This document shows, one piece after another, positions 55,565 to 64,000 of a DNA stretch of 64,000 bases. The notes under the pieces were generated by a model that was not told where the DNA came from, ran no database searches, and worked only from the letters and a program-made list of their open reading frames with translations. Source of the stretch: Phoenicibacter congonensis (GTDB lineage Bacteria; Actinomycetota; Coriobacteriia; Coriobacteriales; Eggerthellaceae); the NCBI RefSeq assembly GCF_900169485.1, contig NZ_LT821227.1:806001-870000 (forward strand), read 5' to 3'. How positions within the stretch are numbered: position 1 is the first letter of the stretch; every line of letters starts with the position of its first letter. A program made the translations under genes and the position numbers.

Positions 55565-55969
55565 ATGGCATTTGACATAGGGTCAAAAAGGACTGGCATT
55601 GCAATTTGTGATTCAGCTGAGAAAGTTTCTTCGGCTGTAAAAGTAGTGCCAACCGCCGATTTGCTTGCTGATGCACGAATTATAAAAAGACTTGTTGAAG
55701 ATTGGGAGCCTGAAGTGCTCATTTTTGGGCTCCCAAAAACTTTATCGGGTGAAGAAGGCCCGCAAGCTAGCAACATTCGCAAAGTTGCTAATCAAATTAT
55801 TTCTATTTCAGGTTTACCTGGTAAATTTGTCGATGAACGCCTTTCTAGCAAAGAGGCTAAGGTTTACATGCACGAGTGTGGAATGTCTGAGCGTGATATG
55901 CGTGGTAAGATAGACATGGTTGCAGCACAAATATTTTTGCAATCCTATCTTGAGAGTAAAAGCATTTAA
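55565..55969 (+). CDS. ruvX: Holliday junction resolvase RuvX (YqgF)
   Basis: 134 residues from the first ATG (55565), but an ATT at 55556 adds Ile-Arg-His and would start RHMAFDIG, aligning with the MR-I-L-G-L-D start of homologs; AAGGAAG (55539-55545) is 10 bases before that ATT and 19 before the ATG. No ATG, GTG or TTG occurs earlier in the open frame. RNase H fold: FDIGSKRTGIAI, FGLPKTLSGEEG, and FVDERLSSKEA are family motifs. Role: 16S rRNA maturation and/or junction resolution. Confidence 0.9.
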   Translation: MAFDIGSKRTGIAICDSAEKVSSAVKVVPTADLLADARIIKRLVEDWEPEVLIFGLPKTLSGEEGPQASNIRKVANQIISISGLPGKFVDERLSSKEAKVYMHECGMSERDMRGKIDMVAAQIFLQSYLESKSI

Positions 55970-55996
55970 TGACTTTTAAGACACAAGGGGTGTAAC

Positions 55997-57136
55997 GTGC
56001 CAAGACATGCAAGGGGAGTCCCGTCTTCATCTAAACCTTCTAGGCGTGCAAGAAAAGCGCACGACCTTGCCAGGAAGGAATTCGTGACATATGACACCTC
56101 ATACATTCGTCCAAAAAAATCAAAAGCACCTGTCATAATTGTTTCAATTATTGCAGCGCTTGTTGTGATTATTGCCTGCATTTTAATTGTTCCAAAAGTT
56201 TTCGGGGGATCAAATGAAGGGTCTCTTCCGTCCAATGAACAGGCAACAATTGTGATTGAGTCGGGTGATAATGCAACCACAGTTGCTGGCCATTTCAAAG
56301 ATGCTAATCTTGTTGCTGATGCTGGGGCGTTTGCAAGCGAACTTGACAAGTGTGGCGCCGCTAACAATTTGGTGCCTGGCAGCTACACTTTTAATGGTCA
56401 AACTCCAACTAGCGAGATGGCAGAGCGCCTGAAGAAGGGCGAGAAAGATTCCACCCCAAAAGTTACCGTCGTAGAAGGCTACACTGTCAAAGCAACAGCA
56501 GAAGCGCTTGACGCAGCATCGTCTGGGCAAATTAAAGCTGCTGATTTCGAGACGGAATGTGCAGATGCTTCTAGATATGCATCTAGCTATTCTTTTCTAA
56601 AAGACGTTGGCACAAATTCTTTAGAAGGATTTTTGTTCCCTAAAACATATGAAATCGAGCAGAATGACAACGCGGCTTCGATGGTTCAAAAAATGCTAAA
56701 TCAATTCCAAAAAGAAACTGAAGGAATTGATTTTTCCTTTCCAACCTCAAAAGGATTGTCAATTTATGAAGCGATTAATTTAGCTTCAATCGTGCAAAAA
56801 GAATCGCCTTCCGACCTTCATGCGCGAGTGGCTGGTGTTTTTTATAATAGACTATCTAGCGATTCTCCCTATTTGCAAAGCGATGCTACTACTGCCTATA
56901 AAGTTGGGCATGATCCCACTGCCGAAGAGGTTCATGCTGATGACCCCTATTCAACATATTCGAATCCTGGTTTACCACCAACCCCAATTTGCAATCCATC
57001 GCTAGACTCAATTAAAGCAGTTTGCAATCCTGAGCAAACTGACTATTTGTTTTTTTACACAAATGATGATGGTTCCTACTCTTTCTCGAAAACTTACGAC
57101 GAACACAAAGATGCCATAAAAAAAGACACTCAATAG
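55997..57136 (+). CDS. mltG: Endolytic transglycosylase MltG
   Basis: 379 residues from GTG 55997 (AAGGGG about 6 bases upstream). Basic N-terminus, one membrane helix (about 38-58), a LysM-like subdomain (ESGDNATTVAGHFKDANLV) and the YceG catalytic domain with NLASIVQKES (catalytic Glu), FLFPKTYEI, YNTYSNPGLPPTPICNP-type (YSTYSNPGLPPTPICNPS) motif. Cleaves nascent glycan strands at the membrane. Follows ruvX as in Bacillus and many actinobacteria. Confidence 0.93.
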   Translation: MPRHARGVPSSSKPSRRARKAHDLARKEFVTYDTSYIRPKKSKAPVIIVSIIAALVVIIACILIVPKVFGGSNEGSLPSNEQATIVIESGDNATTVAGHFKDANLVADAGAFASELDKCGAANNLVPGSYTFNGQTPTSEMAERLKKGEKDSTPKVTVVEGYTVKATAEALDAASSGQIKAADFETECADASRYASSYSFLKDVGTNSLEGFLFPKTYEIEQNDNAASMVQKMLNQFQKETEGIDFSFPTSKGLSIYEAINLASIVQKESPSDLHARVAGVFYNRLSSDSPYLQSDATTAYKVGHDPTAEEVHADDPYSTYSNPGLPPTPICNPSLDSIKAVCNPEQTDYLFFYTNDDGSYSFSKTYDEHKDAIKKDTQ

Positions 57137-57154
57137 TTATAGAGTGTTATTCAT

Positions 57155-57919
57155 ATGACTAACTTAAATAAAATGTATCTATTGGGAGCAGGCATCTCCC
57201 ATTCAAAATCTCCTGCGCACTGGCGGGCAACATTTCTGGAGCGAGGTCTTGATTGGACCTATGAATTGATGGACCTGCCCTCTGAGCCCGCTGCTCGCGA
57301 GTTTATTTTGAGCAAAGACTATGTTGCAATAAACATCACAACTCCATGGAAAAGTTTGGCGCTTGAGTGCGCTGATGAAGTTGATTATCCTTCGGATTTT
57401 TCGAGTGGATGCAATTTTATTGTGAACAAGGGCGGAAGGCTTTTGGGACACAATGTCGACGGTGGCGGTTGTTTGATAGATTTGCAAGCACGTGGCTATG
57501 ACATGCGTGGTGCTAATGTTGTAGTTTGCGGTACTGGCCCTACTGCCAAGTCGGTTTCTTGTGCTTTAGCTTTTGTTGGCTCTAAAGTCACTTTACTCAC
57601 GCGTTCACAAAAGAAAACTGGTGAATTGCGTGTAAATGGTCACACAGTTTTGGTTGAAACATATAATCGTTCTGTTGACAGAATTGTGCATGCTGACTTT
57701 ATTATCAACGCCACAACACTTGGAATGATGCTATCTGACCCAAGCCCAATTGACAGTGACCTGCTAAACAAAAATCAAGTTGTTCTGGATTGCATTTATG
57801 GTCATGGCGACACCCAGATTATCAAGGATGCAAGAGCTGCTGGGGCAACATGTTTTGACGGGTCTGGAATGCTTGAAGCGCAAGCAGTTTGTTGCGAAAA
57901 AATACTATTTGAAGGCTAA
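57155..57919 (+). CDS. aroE: Shikimate dehydrogenase (AroE family)
   Basis: 254 residues; no SD before ATG 57155. NADP-binding dehydrogenase of the aromatic pathway. Substrate half: GAGISHSKSPAHW, INITTPWK (catalytic Lys) and GHNVDGGG (catalytic Asp). Nucleotide half: VVVCGTGPTAKSVSCAL with GxGxxA replaced by GTGPTA, then NATTLGM. Divergent enough that a quinate/shikimate relative cannot be excluded, but no second aromatic gene is near. Confidence 0.9.
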   Translation: MTNLNKMYLLGAGISHSKSPAHWRATFLERGLDWTYELMDLPSEPAAREFILSKDYVAINITTPWKSLALECADEVDYPSDFSSGCNFIVNKGGRLLGHNVDGGGCLIDLQARGYDMRGANVVVCGTGPTAKSVSCALAFVGSKVTLLTRSQKKTGELRVNGHTVLVETYNRSVDRIVHADFIINATTLGMMLSDPSPIDSDLLNKNQVVLDCIYGHGDTQIIKDARAAGATCFDGSGMLEAQAVCCEKILFEG

Positions 57920-57922
57920 ATA

Positions 57923-57953
57923 ATGACTTTAGAAATTTATAGTTTGTTATAAT
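57923..57953 (+). promoter_or_regulatory. Extended -10 promoter of rpsA
   Basis: TGTTATAAT (TATAAT at 57948-57953) is a perfect extended -10; ATGACT 57923-57928 is a poor -35 at 19 bases. Transcripts would start near 57960. Confidence 0.6.
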
Positions 57954-57959
57954 TTGTTG

Positions 57960-58050
57960 GTGTCTGTGAAAAGTCGCAGACACTTGTATTACTGGCCCCC
58001 GAGTTTATTTTCTATTATTAGCAATCTATCTCGGGCCCTAATATTTTTTT
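57960..58050 (+). promoter_or_regulatory. Structured rpsA 5' leader with terminator-like hairpin
   Basis: Hairpin 1: GTGTCTG (57960-57966) with CAGACAC (57977-57983). Hairpin 2: GGCC-CCCGAG (57994-58003) with CTCGGG-CCC (58030-58038), followed by a TAATATTTTTTT tail (58039-58050). CCCCC in its 5' arm can also pair with the SD AAAGGGGTCC (about 58052-58060), so terminator and SD access could be mutually exclusive. Candidate S1 autoregulation or attenuation. Confidence 0.55.
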
Positions 58051-58066
58051 GAAAGGGGTCCTGTAA

Positions 58067-59245
58067 ATGACCGAAATTAAAAACACTAGCATTATCGACT
58101 ATCAGGACATTTCTGATGAAGATTTTGCGAACCTCATTGACGGTTCAATTTCATCATTTGATGAAGGTGATTTAGTCAATGGTAAGGTTGTCAAAATTGA
58201 GCACGACGAAGTGCTCGTTGACATTGGCTTTAAGAGCGAAGGTGTGATCCCTGCTCGCGAGCTTTCAATCAGAAAAGATGTTGATCCTGCAAGCTGTGTG
58301 CAACTCGGCGACGAAATTCAAGCACTTGTTCTCACTAAAGAAGACAAAGACGGTCGCCTTGTTCTTTCTAAGAAACGTGCTGAATATGAAGTTGCTTGGA
58401 AACAGGTTGAAGAGAAGTTCAAAGCGGGTGAGATTGTTACTGGTGAAGTTATCGAGGTTGTTAAGGGCGGTCTCATCGTTGACATCGGTCTTCGTGGCTT
58501 CCTTCCTGCTTCACTCGTTGACATTCGTCGTGTTCGCGAACTCGACTCCTACCTCGGCACCGAAGTTGATGCTCGCATCATTGAGATGGACAGAAATCGC
58601 AACAATGTTGTTCTTTCACGTCGTGTTCTTCTTGAGGAGGGTCGCAAGGCAGAGCGTGCTGAGATTCTTTCTAAACTCTCAAAGGGCATGCGTCTTAAGG
58701 GCACAGTTTCAAGCATCGTTGAGTTCGGCGCATTTGTTGACCTTGGCGGAATTGATGGCCTCGTTCACATTTCAGAGCTTTCTTGGAACCATGTCAACCA
58801 TCCAAGCGAAGTTGTTTCAGTGGGAGACGAGCTTGAGGTTGTTGTTCTTGACGTTGACCTTGACCGTGAGAGAATTTCTCTTGGACTCAAACAAACTCAA
58901 CCTGATCCATGGACAGAACTCATGGAGAAATATCCTGCTGGCATGATTGTTGATGGCAAAGTCACAAACGTTGTTTCATTCGGTGCATTTGTAGAGTTTG
59001 CTCCTAATGTTGAGGGTCTTGTTCACATTTCAGAACTTGCAACTCAGCACATCGACTCACCTAAACAAGTTGTTCATGTCGGTGATCAAGTTAAAGTAAA
59101 GATTGTTGAATATGATCTTGAGAAGAGAAGAATTTCTCTTTCTTGCAAAGCAGCTGCAGAAGAGCTTGGCTACGAGATTAAAGTAGAAGGCGCTGAACCA
59201 GCTGAGGCAAAAGAAGAAGCTCAAGCAGAAGAGGCTGCTGAATAG
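58067..59245 (+). CDS. rpsA: 30S ribosomal protein S1
   Basis: 392 residues; strong SD AAAGGGG before ATG 58067. Four S1 (OB-fold) repeats at about 25-95, 105-175, 190-265 and 275-350, the last two with GMRLKGTVSSIVEFGAFVDLGG and GMIVDGKVTNVVSFGAFVEF, then a short acidic tail (AEAKEEAQAEEAAE). Four repeats is the usual Gram-positive/actinobacterial number. A leader and a hairpin terminator flank it. Confidence 0.96.
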   Translation: MTEIKNTSIIDYQDISDEDFANLIDGSISSFDEGDLVNGKVVKIEHDEVLVDIGFKSEGVIPARELSIRKDVDPASCVQLGDEIQALVLTKEDKDGRLVLSKKRAEYEVAWKQVEEKFKAGEIVTGEVIEVVKGGLIVDIGLRGFLPASLVDIRRVRELDSYLGTEVDARIIEMDRNRNNVVLSRRVLLEEGRKAERAEILSKLSKGMRLKGTVSSIVEFGAFVDLGGIDGLVHISELSWNHVNHPSEVVSVGDELEVVVLDVDLDRERISLGLKQTQPDPWTELMEKYPAGMIVDGKVTNVVSFGAFVEFAPNVEGLVHISELATQHIDSPKQVVHVGDQVKVKIVEYDLEKRRISLSCKAAAEELGYEIKVEGAEPAEAKEEAQAEEAAE

Positions 59246-59258
59246 TTAATTTTTTGCT

Positions 59259-59308
59259 TTTAAACAGGTGGGTCTCCTGAGGGGGGTTCTAAGGCTCACC
59301 TGTTTAAA
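59259..59308 (+). terminator. Terminator-like inverted repeat after rpsA
   Basis: TTTAAACAGGTG (59259-59270) and CACCTGTTTAAA (59297-59308) are perfect 12-base arms around a 26-base G-rich loop, followed by a T-rich tail. It lies between rpsA and coaE. Confidence 0.55.
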
Positions 59309-59333
59309 TTTCTTTAAATCGAGAGGGTGCCTT

Positions 59334-59927
59334 GTGAAAGTTATTTATGTAATTGGCGGGATTTGCAATGGGAAGTCTATTATTGGGAAATCATTCGCTC
59401 AAAAAGGCGCAGTTTATTTCGATTTAGATAAAATCTCACAGTTTGTTCTTGAAAAGCCAGAAGTCATTGAGCAAGTTAAAAAGCTGAGTGACGACGTTGT
59501 CGTTGAAAATGGAATCATTGACAAAGAGGCGCTTCAAGACTATCTGTTCTCAAATAAATTAGTCACGCACGCATTTGATAGAGCTATTTTTCCTCACATT
59601 AAAGAGGAGCTAGACCGACAGCTGAGTGATCTTGATGATGATTCAATTGTCGTCGTTGAATATTCTGGTTATTTTGGCGACAGTCGCGATGAAGACATTT
59701 TCCTTAAAGATGCCGATGCTGTTGTTTGGGTTGAATCGCGTCTCAAAGACAAAATTGAGCGTGGCAAAAAGCGTGGGATTGAAAATTTTGAACTAACTTG
59801 GAGAATGAGAGTTCAGCCTTATGATGAAGAATATGAGGCTGTTGCTGATTATGTTATTCACAACAATTCAACGATAGAGGCACTAGATGAGCGAATCGAC
59901 GAAATCTGGGCTTCATGTTGTAAGTGA
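59334..59927 (+). CDS. coaE: Dephospho-CoA kinase
   Basis: 197 residues from GTG 59334 (GAGGG SD); the long upstream frame lies in the rpsA terminator and is not used. P-loop [14 protein letters not shown] (GxxxNGKS, slightly atypical), FDLDKISQ, and [10 protein letters not shown], then the basic lid [20 protein letters not shown]. Final step of CoA synthesis. Divergent but complete; overlaps uvrB by 41 bases. Confidence 0.88.
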   Translation: MKVIYVIGGICNGKSIIGKSFAQKGAVYFDLDKISQFVLEKPEVIEQVKKLSDDVVVENGIIDKEALQDYLFSNKLVTHAFDRAIFPHIKEELDRQLSDLDDDSIVVVEYSGYFGDSRDEDIFLKDADAVVWVESRLKDKIERGKKRGIENFELTWRMRVQPYDEEYEAVADYVIHNNSTIEALDERIDEIWASCCK

Positions 59928-61950
59928 ATATGAACCCAGCGGAGACCAACCTAAAGCTATAAATGAACTTGCTTTAGGCGTCGAAAAAGGTCTTCGATAT
60001 CAAACACTTCTTGGAGTCACGGGCTCAGGTAAAACCTTTACCATGGCCAAACTCATTGAGAAGGTTCAAAAGCCAACACTTGTAATGGCTCCCAACAAAA
60101 CTCTCGCAGCACAACTAGCAGGGGAGTTGCAGCAGTTTTTCCCTGACAATTCTGTTGTATATTTCGTGTCCTATTACGACTATTATCAGCCAGAAGCATA
60201 TGTTCCTTCAAGCGACACTTTCATCGAAAAAGATGCGTCGATAAACGAAGAAGTTGAAAAACTTCGCCATGCTGCCACAAGCGCTCTGCTCTCAAGGCGT
60301 GACTGCATTGTTGTAGCTTCGGTGAGTTGCATTTATGGCATTGGATCTCCCGAAGATTATGCAGGAATGGCAGTGTTTTTGAATAGGTCAGAAGAAGTTG
60401 ATCGTGATGATTTAATCAAACGCCTTGTTGAGATCCAATATGACCGAAACGACTATGAGCTCGATCGTGGGAATTTTAGAGTTCGAGGGGACTCAATTGA
60501 CATTTTCCCTCCATATGACGACAACCCTTTGCACGTGAGTTTTTGGGGTGACGAAATAGAAGAGCTCGCAATTGTTGATCGAGTTACTGGTGAAGTGATA
60601 AAGGAGCTAGACACTACGCCAATTTGGCCTGCTTCTCACTATGTTACTGCGCGCCCGAAACTAAATAACGCAATTAAAACAATTCAAGAAGAACTGCAAC
60701 AACGTTTGCAGGAGTTAAAGGCTAACAACAAGCTGTTAGAAGCCCAGCGACTCGAGATGCGCACTTCCTATGACCTTGAAATGATTGAATCACTTGGATT
60801 TTGTTCTGGAATTGAGAACTATTCAAGGCACCTCGATGGCAGAAAACCAGGTGAGCCGCCAAACACGTTAATTGACTATTTTCCTGACGACATGTTGTGC
60901 ATAATTGATGAGTCTCACGTCACAGTTCCTCAAATTCGTGGGATGCATGAAGGGGACCGATCGCGCAAAGTTACGCTAGTTGAGCACGGATTTAGGCTTC
61001 CATCTGCTCTTGACAATCGGCCGCTTCGTTTCGATGAATTTGAGCAAAAAATTCCGCAGTTTGTTTATGTGTCAGCTACACCAGGTGACTATGAAGAGCG
61101 AGTTAGTCAACAGACTGTTGAGCAAATCATTCGCCCAACTGGACTTTTAGATCCAATTATTGATGTGCGTCCAACAAAAAGTCAAATCGATGATGTAATT
61201 GATGAGGTTAAGGAACGTGCTGCAAAAAATGAGCGTGTTTTAATTACGACACTCACAAAGCGCATGGCAGAAGCTTTAACAGAGCATCTTCTTGATAATG
61301 ACATCAAGGCACGATACATGCACTCCGACGTCGCTACTTTAGAACGTGTTGAAATCTTGAGAGATTTGCGTGCTGGAAAATTTGACTGTCTTGTTGGAAT
61401 TAACTTGCTTCGCGAGGGGCTTGACTTGCCAGAAGTTAGCCTTGTTGCAATTCTTGATGCCGACAAAGAGGGTTTTTTGAGAAACAAGCGCTCGTTAATT
61501 CAAACAATTGGCAGAGCAGCTAGAAACGTTTCTGGCAAGGTAATCATGTATGCCGACAAAGAAACAGATTCTTTGAAAGCAGCTGTTGATGAGACTAGAC
61601 GTCGACGCAAAATCCAAGAGGAATATAACGTCGAGCATGGAATTGAGCCTGAAACAATTCGGAAGAAAATCTCTGACATCACCGACAAAATAAAAGACAT
61701 TTCAGATGTTTCTGCAGAAGAAGTTAACGCTGAACTTGCAAATTTCTCAAGATCAGAAGTTCTTCGGATGATTGATTCGTTGGAAGAACAAATGTATGAA
61801 GCCAGTGAGGCATGCGATTTTGAGGAAGCAGCAAGACTTCGCGATGAGATAGTGCAAACGAAAGCGCACTTGTCAGGAAGTGCTGAGGAAGATATTCTTG
61901 CCGATTTGAAAAAAACTGCTCGCAAAGCAAAGAAGCGTCACACGCGATAG
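59887..61950 (+). CDS. uvrB: Excinuclease ABC subunit B
   Basis: 687 residues; GAGG SD 6 bases before ATG 59887, inside coaE. Damage-recognition helicase: [12 protein letters not shown] Walker A (about 44-54), the beta-hairpin [32 protein letters not shown], and the C-terminal UvrC-binding region with the [26 protein letters not shown]-type coiled coil. Complete. Confidence 0.98.
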   Translation: MSESTKSGLHVVSEYEPSGDQPKAINELALGVEKGLRYQTLLGVTGSGKTFTMAKLIEKVQKPTLVMAPNKTLAAQLAGELQQFFPDNSVVYFVSYYDYYQPEAYVPSSDTFIEKDASINEEVEKLRHAATSALLSRRDCIVVASVSCIYGIGSPEDYAGMAVFLNRSEEVDRDDLIKRLVEIQYDRNDYELDRGNFRVRGDSIDIFPPYDDNPLHVSFWGDEIEELAIVDRVTGEVIKELDTTPIWPASHYVTARPKLNNAIKTIQEELQQRLQELKANNKLLEAQRLEMRTSYDLEMIESLGFCSGIENYSRHLDGRKPGEPPNTLIDYFPDDMLCIIDESHVTVPQIRGMHEGDRSRKVTLVEHGFRLPSALDNRPLRFDEFEQKIPQFVYVSATPGDYEERVSQQTVEQIIRPTGLLDPIIDVRPTKSQIDDVIDEVKERAAKNERVLITTLTKRMAEALTEHLLDNDIKARYMHSDVATLERVEILRDLRAGKFDCLVGINLLREGLDLPEVSLVAILDADKEGFLRNKRSLIQTIGRAARNVSGKVIMYADKETDSLKAAVDETRRRRKIQEEYNVEHGIEPETIRKKISDITDKIKDISDVSAEEVNAELANFSRSEVLRMIDSLEEQMYEASEACDFEEAARLRDEIVQTKAHLSGSAEEDILADLKKTARKAKKRHTR

Positions 61951-61971
61951 CGCTTGAATGTCTCAATTACA

Positions 61972-62000
61972 CTGGCACATTTTTTCATGTGTCCTATAAT
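61972..62000 (+). promoter_or_regulatory. Promoter of pheS
   Basis: CTGGCA (61972-61977), 17-base spacer and TATAAT (61995-62000), 42 bases before pheS. A dyad ACATtttttcATGT sits in the spacer. No T-box fits in this gap. Confidence 0.55.
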
Positions 62001-62041
62001 TTTTAACTAATCACTTTTAATTGAAAATGGGAGTTTAATTT

Positions 62042-63103
62042 ATGTCATTAGTCGATGAGATTCATTCACTAGTTAGTGATGTTTCTTCAAAAGTCAGCGA
62101 CTCCAACACTCTTGATGCACTAGAAGAAGTTCGTGTCGCAGTTCTTGGAAAATCTGGATCTTTAACAGGATATCTTCGCAACATGGGAAATGTTGCAAAA
62201 GAAGAGCGCGCTGAAGTTGGCAAACTTGTCAATTCTGCTCGAAATGAAATTGAAAATAAACTAGCAGAGAAAAAAGAGAAGCTAAAAAATTCCGAAATGC
62301 AGGCAAAAATTGAGTCATCTGCAGTTGACATTACTCTTCCAGGACGCTGTCAGCACCCTGGACATCAGCATCTAATATCAAACATAATCGACGAATGCAC
62401 CGACATTTTCTTAGGCCTTGGCTACACAGTAAAACACGGTCGTGAGGTTGAGACTGATTACTATAACTTTACTGCTCTTAATGCGCCTGCTGATCATCCT
62501 TCACGAAGCATGCAAGACACTTTTTATTGCGTTGACAATTCAGGTGAAGTTGCAAATGTTAGGGGCGAGAGTGACGTTTTGCTTCGCACCCAAACAAGTG
62601 GTGTTCAAGTTCATGCAATGGAAGATGAAGAACTTCCAATTTACATAATTGCGCCTGGTAAAGTCTATCGTCGCGACGTTGCTGACCCTTCTCACTTGCC
62701 TCAATTTCACCAGATTGAGGGGCTTGTTGTTGACAAAGGAATCACTTTTGGTGATTTGAAAGGCACGCTTGAATTTGTGTGCAAAGCAATTTTTGGAGAA
62801 GAAAGAAAGACTCGTTTTCGTGCGCACTATTTCCCATTTACTGAGCCATCTTGCGAGGCCGATGTTTCATGCGGGATTTGTGGAGGAAAAGGCTGCCGCA
62901 TGTGCAAAGGCACTGGTTGGCTTGAAATTTTGGGATGCGGAATGGTTGATCCTAGCGTATTGCGCATGAGCGGAATTGACCCTGAAATTTATTCTGGCTT
63001 CGCGTTTGGAATGGGCGTTGAGCGCATCGCTTGCTTGAAATACAACGTCCCTGACCTGCGCATGCTTTTGCAGGGTGATGAAAGATTCTTAAAACAGTTC
63101 TAG
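62042..63103 (+). CDS. pheS: Phenylalanyl-tRNA synthetase alpha subunit
   Basis: 353 residues; GGGAG SD before ATG 62042. N-terminal coiled coil, then the class II core: DTFYCVDNSGEVANVRGES, LLRTQTSGVQVHAM (motif 2), PFTEPSCEADVSCGICGG with a common CxxC-x4-CxxC zinc-like insert, and FAFGMGVERIA (motif 3). Pairs with pheT 18 bases later. Confidence 0.97.
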   Translation: MSLVDEIHSLVSDVSSKVSDSNTLDALEEVRVAVLGKSGSLTGYLRNMGNVAKEERAEVGKLVNSARNEIENKLAEKKEKLKNSEMQAKIESSAVDITLPGRCQHPGHQHLISNIIDECTDIFLGLGYTVKHGREVETDYYNFTALNAPADHPSRSMQDTFYCVDNSGEVANVRGESDVLLRTQTSGVQVHAMEDEELPIYIIAPGKVYRRDVADPSHLPQFHQIEGLVVDKGITFGDLKGTLEFVCKAIFGEERKTRFRAHYFPFTEPSCEADVSCGICGGKGCRMCKGTGWLEILGCGMVDPSVLRMSGIDPEIYSGFAFGMGVERIACLKYNVPDLRMLLQGDERFLKQF

Positions 63104-63121
63104 AGCGATGCGGAGATAAAC

Positions 63122-64000
63122 ATGTTAGCACCATTAAAATGGATAAACGAATATACAAACATTCCTTTCTCGACAGATGAGGAAATTAAAACTCTATGTG
63201 ACCGCCTTGACCTAACAGGAACTGGCGTTGAGGGCATCGAAAAGATGGGCAGCCAATTTGACCACGTTGTCACAGGCGTTGTTCTCAAGAAAGAAAAGCA
63301 CCCTGATTCTGACCACATGTGGGTTTGCAAGGTTGGTGTTGGTGACAAAAACGTCGGCGCTGACGGCGAGCCTGAACCATTGCAAATTGTTTGCGGCGCT
63401 CAAAACTTTAATGAGGGAGACCACATTGTTGTTGCAATGATTGGAGCTGTTCTCCCTGGTGATTTTAAAATCAAGAAGTCAAAACTTCGCGGTGTTGCGT
63501 CTTGTGGGATGAATTGCTCAGCTCGAGAATTGGGACTTAGCAACGATCACGAAGGAATTATGATTTTGCCAGAAGATACTCCAGTTGGAATGCCTTTGGC
63601 GCAATATTTGGACAAGAATGAGGTTGTGCTTGATCTTGAAATCACACCTAACCGCCCCGATTGTCTGTCGGTGCGTGGTCTTGCGCGCGAGTTTGCTGCA
63701 ATGAATGGCAGAGATTGGACCGACCCAATTGCAGATGATTTCGCAAAGTTAAAAGCTTCTAAAACTGAAACGACAGTTGAAGACGAAGTTGACGTTACTG
63801 TTGAAGATTCAACTCGTTGCCCTCGCTACACAGCAGCTGTAATAAAAGGTGTAAAAGTTGGGCCTAGCCCACAATGGCTTGTTGACAAACTTTTGTCGGT
63901 AGGGCAGAGAAGTGTCAATAACATTGTTGATGTTACAAACTACATTTTGTTCCTCTATGGTCAGCCAATGCACGCTTTTGATTTGGACTGGCTAAAAAAT
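63122..64000 (+). CDS. pheT: Phenylalanyl-tRNA synthetase beta subunit (3' truncated)
   Basis: First 293 codons; frame open to the window end. Begins MLAPLKWINEYTNIPF, then the tRNA-binding (EMAP-type) domain with EKHPDSDHMWVCKV and VCGAQNFNEGDHIVVAMIG, GCGMNCSARELGL-like (CGMNCSARELGL), and DLEITPNRPDCLSV, with the B3/4 region starting RSVNNIVDVTNYI. Truncated by the window edge, not by a mutation. Confidence 0.96.
   Translation, partial: MLAPLKWINEYTNIPFSTDEEIKTLCDRLDLTGTGVEGIEKMGSQFDHVVTGVVLKKEKHPDSDHMWVCKVGVGDKNVGADGEPEPLQIVCGAQNFNEGDHIVVAMIGAVLPGDFKIKKSKLRGVASCGMNCSARELGLSNDHEGIMILPEDTPVGMPLAQYLDKNEVVLDLEITPNRPDCLSVRGLAREFAAMNGRDWTDPIADDFAKLKASKTETTVEDEVDVTVEDSTRCPRYTAAVIKGVKVGPSPQWLVDKLLSVGQRSVNNIVDVTNYILFLYGQPMHAFDLDWLKN

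Noticed and set aside
61951-62042. T-box riboswitch before pheS
   Set aside because: Gap too short; contains a plain promoter.
62860-62940. Zinc-finger-like CxxC insert in PheS as novelty
   Set aside because: Such a CxxC-x4-CxxC segment in PheS is known from many Firmicutes-type enzymes.

Overview
The window looks like a chromosomal core segment of an anaerobic, fairly low-GC actinobacterium, most likely class Coriobacteriia (an inference from gene content and order; no 16S or database search was possible). Supporting signs are a dnaK-grpE-hspR-clpB heat-shock operon with a HspR/HAIR-like site in its promoter, at least two apparently leaderless promoters, sortase-anchored surface protein logic, a Veg homolog, and anaerobe enzymes (formyl-THF synthetase, 2-hydroxyacyl-CoA dehydratase-activase type proteins, [4Fe-4S] IspG). 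GC estimated by eye on a few lines varies between about 27 and 47 % per 60 bases. I see no IS, prophage, integrase, CRISPR array or rRNA.

Layout. 1-4.1 kb: molybdate-binding ModA and a following truncated ORF on the minus strand, divergent from a MOSC-domain gene; then a 32-codon ORF plus terminator that looks like an attenuator leader, followed by a secreted DUF6273/InlB-repeat surface protein with a TPKTGD sorting signal. 4.2-7.1 kb (minus): tRNA-Leu(UAA), a peptidoglycan-binding-domain protein, a polyprenyl synthetase and a DivIC/FtsB-like protein whose frame extends upstream of its first ATG. 7.2-10.9 kb: a HAD phosphatase, a gene-poor stretch with a large imperfect hairpin, tRNA-Ala(CGC), veg, rarA (leaderless) and a DUF948 gene. 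10.96-15.2 kb: pyrH-frr-uppS-cdsA-dxr. 15.2-24.8 kb: dnaK-grpE-hspR-clpB, then a lyase/AGE-epimerase/ROK trio that looks like sialic-acid or amino-sugar catabolism. 24.8-30.8 kb: rseP-like protease, ispG, proS, rlmB, a YacP/Rae1-type NYN gene, coaX. The dxr and rseP-ispG-proS blocks are normally adjacent, so the chaperone and amino-sugar genes sit inside a split housekeeping cluster.

30.8-43.5 kb: fhs-fchA-folD (one-carbon), a single 978-residue TsaE-TsaB-RimI-TsaD fusion, a secreted coiled-coil/muramidase-like protein, a two-gene version of the large activase/dehydratase-like protein, rsmI. 43.6-50.4 kb: complete F1Fo ATP synthase operon atpBEFHAGDC without atpI. 50.4-64 kb: a two-domain PPK2 kinase, class B sortase, alaS-ruvX-mltG-aroE, rpsA with a structured leader, coaE, uvrB, pheS and the first 293 codons of pheT.

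How the parts fit: isoprenoid (dxr, ispG), undecaprenyl (uppS), phospholipid (cdsA), septum (DivIC-like) and murein (MltG, muramidase-like) genes supply envelope biogenesis; fhs-fchA-folD supplies one-carbon units; the ATP synthase and PPK2 handle energy. The most unusual items are the four-domain t6A fusion, a site-2 protease with a winged-helix-like insert and no PDZ region, the putative attenuator leader at 2.0 kb, the rpsA leader, and two genes (ruvX and the DivIC-like gene) for which non-AUG starts are worth testing.
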